From the NCBI GenBank assembly GCA_029862285.1, contig JAOTXR010000129.1:1-6378 (forward strand): a stretch of 6,378 bases of DNA, in the 5' to 3' direction. Positions 5,558 through 6,378 of this stretch are shown one piece after another. This DNA is from Gammaproteobacteria bacterium. GTDB lineage: Bacteria > Pseudomonadota > Gammaproteobacteria > Steroidobacterales > JABDKV01. Both the position numbers and the translations under genes were made by a program. Every line of letters begins with the position of its first letter. The first letter of the stretch is position 1. The notes beneath the pieces were generated by a model. It saw only the letters and a program-made list of their open reading frames with translations. It was not told where the DNA came from and ran no database searches.

Positions 5558-6378
5558 GTACACCCTGAAATAACCAGGCTGCCGGGCCGTCAGCATAGAT
5601 CGCCACGTCTGTGCCCGAGTGGGTCTCAGACGTGGTGGGAATAGCACTTTCCTGCATATAGTTCGGGTGTTCGGTATCGATATCGCTTAGATCAGCCCGG
5701 CCACGGGAAGTTTCCTGGCGACTTTGTGCAAAGTGCGGGTAGGTCTTCGGTCCTTCAGGTTGTGTATCAGAAGCTGCCAGATGCCCTGGCCCGTTACCGT
5801 AAACCAATGTTGTGTAGGGCTTGCCCGTCGCGTCACGGGCATAGTCCGTCGCCGGGCTGCCGTCCTCTGCGATACTGACAACCTTGCCGAGAATTGGATT
5901 GCCACGCACGGGATAGCCGGCAATCTCAAGGACATGGCCGTGATCGGCAGTCACGATGATCAGCGTTTCGTCGGCGTTGGTCATCTTTCGTGCCGTCGCC
6001 ACGGCGTCGGACATGGCAATGGTATCGTGCAAGGCGCGGTAGGCGTTGCTGCCGTGGTGAGCATGATCGATACGTCCGCCCTCGACGAAAAGAAAATATC
6101 CCGCGTCCGATCGGTCCAGCATCCCGATGGCTGTGCTTACCAGTTCCGCCAGGGACGGCTCGCCAGTGGGTCCGTCGTTTCGGTCTGCCTCGTATTGCAT
6201 GTGCGAGGGCTCGAACAGACCCAGGAGATTTGACGTGCGGCGTAAATTCACATCGGCTAACTGCTCGTTGTTGTACACGTACCTTGCGTCACTACCGTAG
6301 CGGGTGACCCACTCGCCGATCAGGTCACGCTCGTCCTCGCGCCAACCTGTTTTGGCGGGGTATTCCGGATCGTTGCTC
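5502..6378 (-). CDS. alkaline phosphatase (5' partial)
   Basis: These are the last 291 residues of an alkaline phosphatase; the frame is open at the right edge, so the start, signal peptide and nucleophilic serine are outside. The GTG at 6278 is internal (coding Val in RYVYNNEQ), not a start. Visible text includes RDLIGEW, LLGLFEPSHMQYE, VEGGRIDHAHH, IIVTADHGH, GYPVRGNPILG and SETHSGTDVAIYADGPAAWL. In visible numbering, E99, D104 and H108 match the spacing of E. coli PhoA E322, D327 and H331; D145 and H146 match D369 and H370; H253 matches H412. All metal ligands expected in this portion are therefore present. Residue 105, after D104, is His, as in mammalian enzymes, where E. coli PhoA has Lys328. 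The end, GVHEQNYIFHVMAYA, also resembles animal alkaline phosphatases. It hydrolyses phosphomonoesters, presumably in the periplasm or outside. It is the first visible gene of the operon. Confidence 0.95.
   Translation of the reverse strand, partial: SNDPEYPAKTGWREDERDLIGEWVTRYGSDARYVYNNEQLADVNLRRTSNLLGLFEPSHMQYEADRNDGPTGEPSLAELVSTAIGMLDRSDAGYFLFVEGGRIDHAHHGSNAYRALHDTIAMSDAVATARKMTNADETLIIVTADHGHVLEIAGYPVRGNPILGKVVSIAEDGSPATDYARDATGKPYTTLVYGNGPGHLAASDTQPEGPKTYPHFAQSRQETSRGRADLSDIDTEHPNYMQESAIPTTSETHSGTDVAIYADGPAAWLFQGVHEQNYIFHVMAYALFGQN
5561..5568 (-). promoter_or_regulatory. likely ribosome binding site for the amidohydrolase
   Basis: On the minus strand the sequence before the ATG at 5557 reads TTTCAGGGTGTAC. 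The AGGG core is 5 nt from the start. It lies inside the phosphatase coding sequence. The alternative ATGs at 5536 and 5524 have no purine-rich core at proper distance, so this site decides the start choice, though not beyond doubt. Confidence 0.45.

Noticed and set aside
5558..5647. Longer amidohydrolase start at 5647
   Set aside because: It would put 30 extra Arg-rich residues before a good signal peptide and enlarge the overlap with the phosphatase gene.
5724..6233. Plus-strand open frame of 169 codons
   Set aside because: It is antisense to a strongly conserved part of the alkaline phosphatase and has no recognisable motif.
1..6378. CRISPR, tRNA, rRNA, insertion sequence, riboswitch or defence system
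   Set aside because: No regularly spaced repeats, no RNA gene landmarks, no transposase or terminal inverted repeats, and no intergenic space over 9 bp to hold a leader.

Overview
The window looks like chromosomal DNA from a GC-rich Gram-negative bacterium. The signs are a lipobox lipoprotein, exported hydrolases and a TPR-sulfotransferase of a type common in marine and soil Gammaproteobacteria. The lineage is an inference from gene content; no rRNA or other phylogenetic marker is present. Coding density is almost total: six protein genes fill the window, the largest gap between them is 9 bp, and no stretch over 300 bases lacks a gene. I see no tRNA, rRNA, CRISPR array, insertion sequence or phage gene.

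Layout. Positions 2-1423 (+) carry the 3' part of a TPR-sulfotransferase gene whose start lies off the left edge. Tail to tail with it, from the right edge down to 1433, runs one minus-strand gene train. Its order of transcription is: alkaline phosphatase (5' end off the right edge), exported metal-dependent amidohydrolase, NeuC-type UDP-GlcNAc 2-epimerase, class I SAM methyltransferase, and small TPR lipoprotein. Every junction in the train overlaps: about 56 bp (start-dependent), 4 bp (ATGA), 4 bp (ATGA) and 1 bp (TAATG). This is strong evidence for one translationally coupled operon. Its promoter must lie beyond the right edge.

How the genes may work together. The NeuC-like enzyme should release ManNAc, or a modified ManNAc-type sugar, from a UDP-linked HexNAc. 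This is the entry step to sialic-acid-like nonulosonates. A methyltransferase coupled to it could modify the sugar or a downstream glycoconjugate. The phosphatase and amidohydrolase act outside the cytoplasm, and the lipoprotein should be membrane-anchored, so the operon mixes cytoplasmic sugar chemistry with envelope hydrolases. No nonulosonate synthase (NeuB) or CMP-transferase (NeuA) is visible here. Whether this is a surface-glycan locus or a set of unrelated coupled genes depends on the flanks. The most notable points are the unusual operon composition, an animal-like alkaline phosphatase C-terminus, and a Gly-to-Ala change in the NeuC GDRYE motif.
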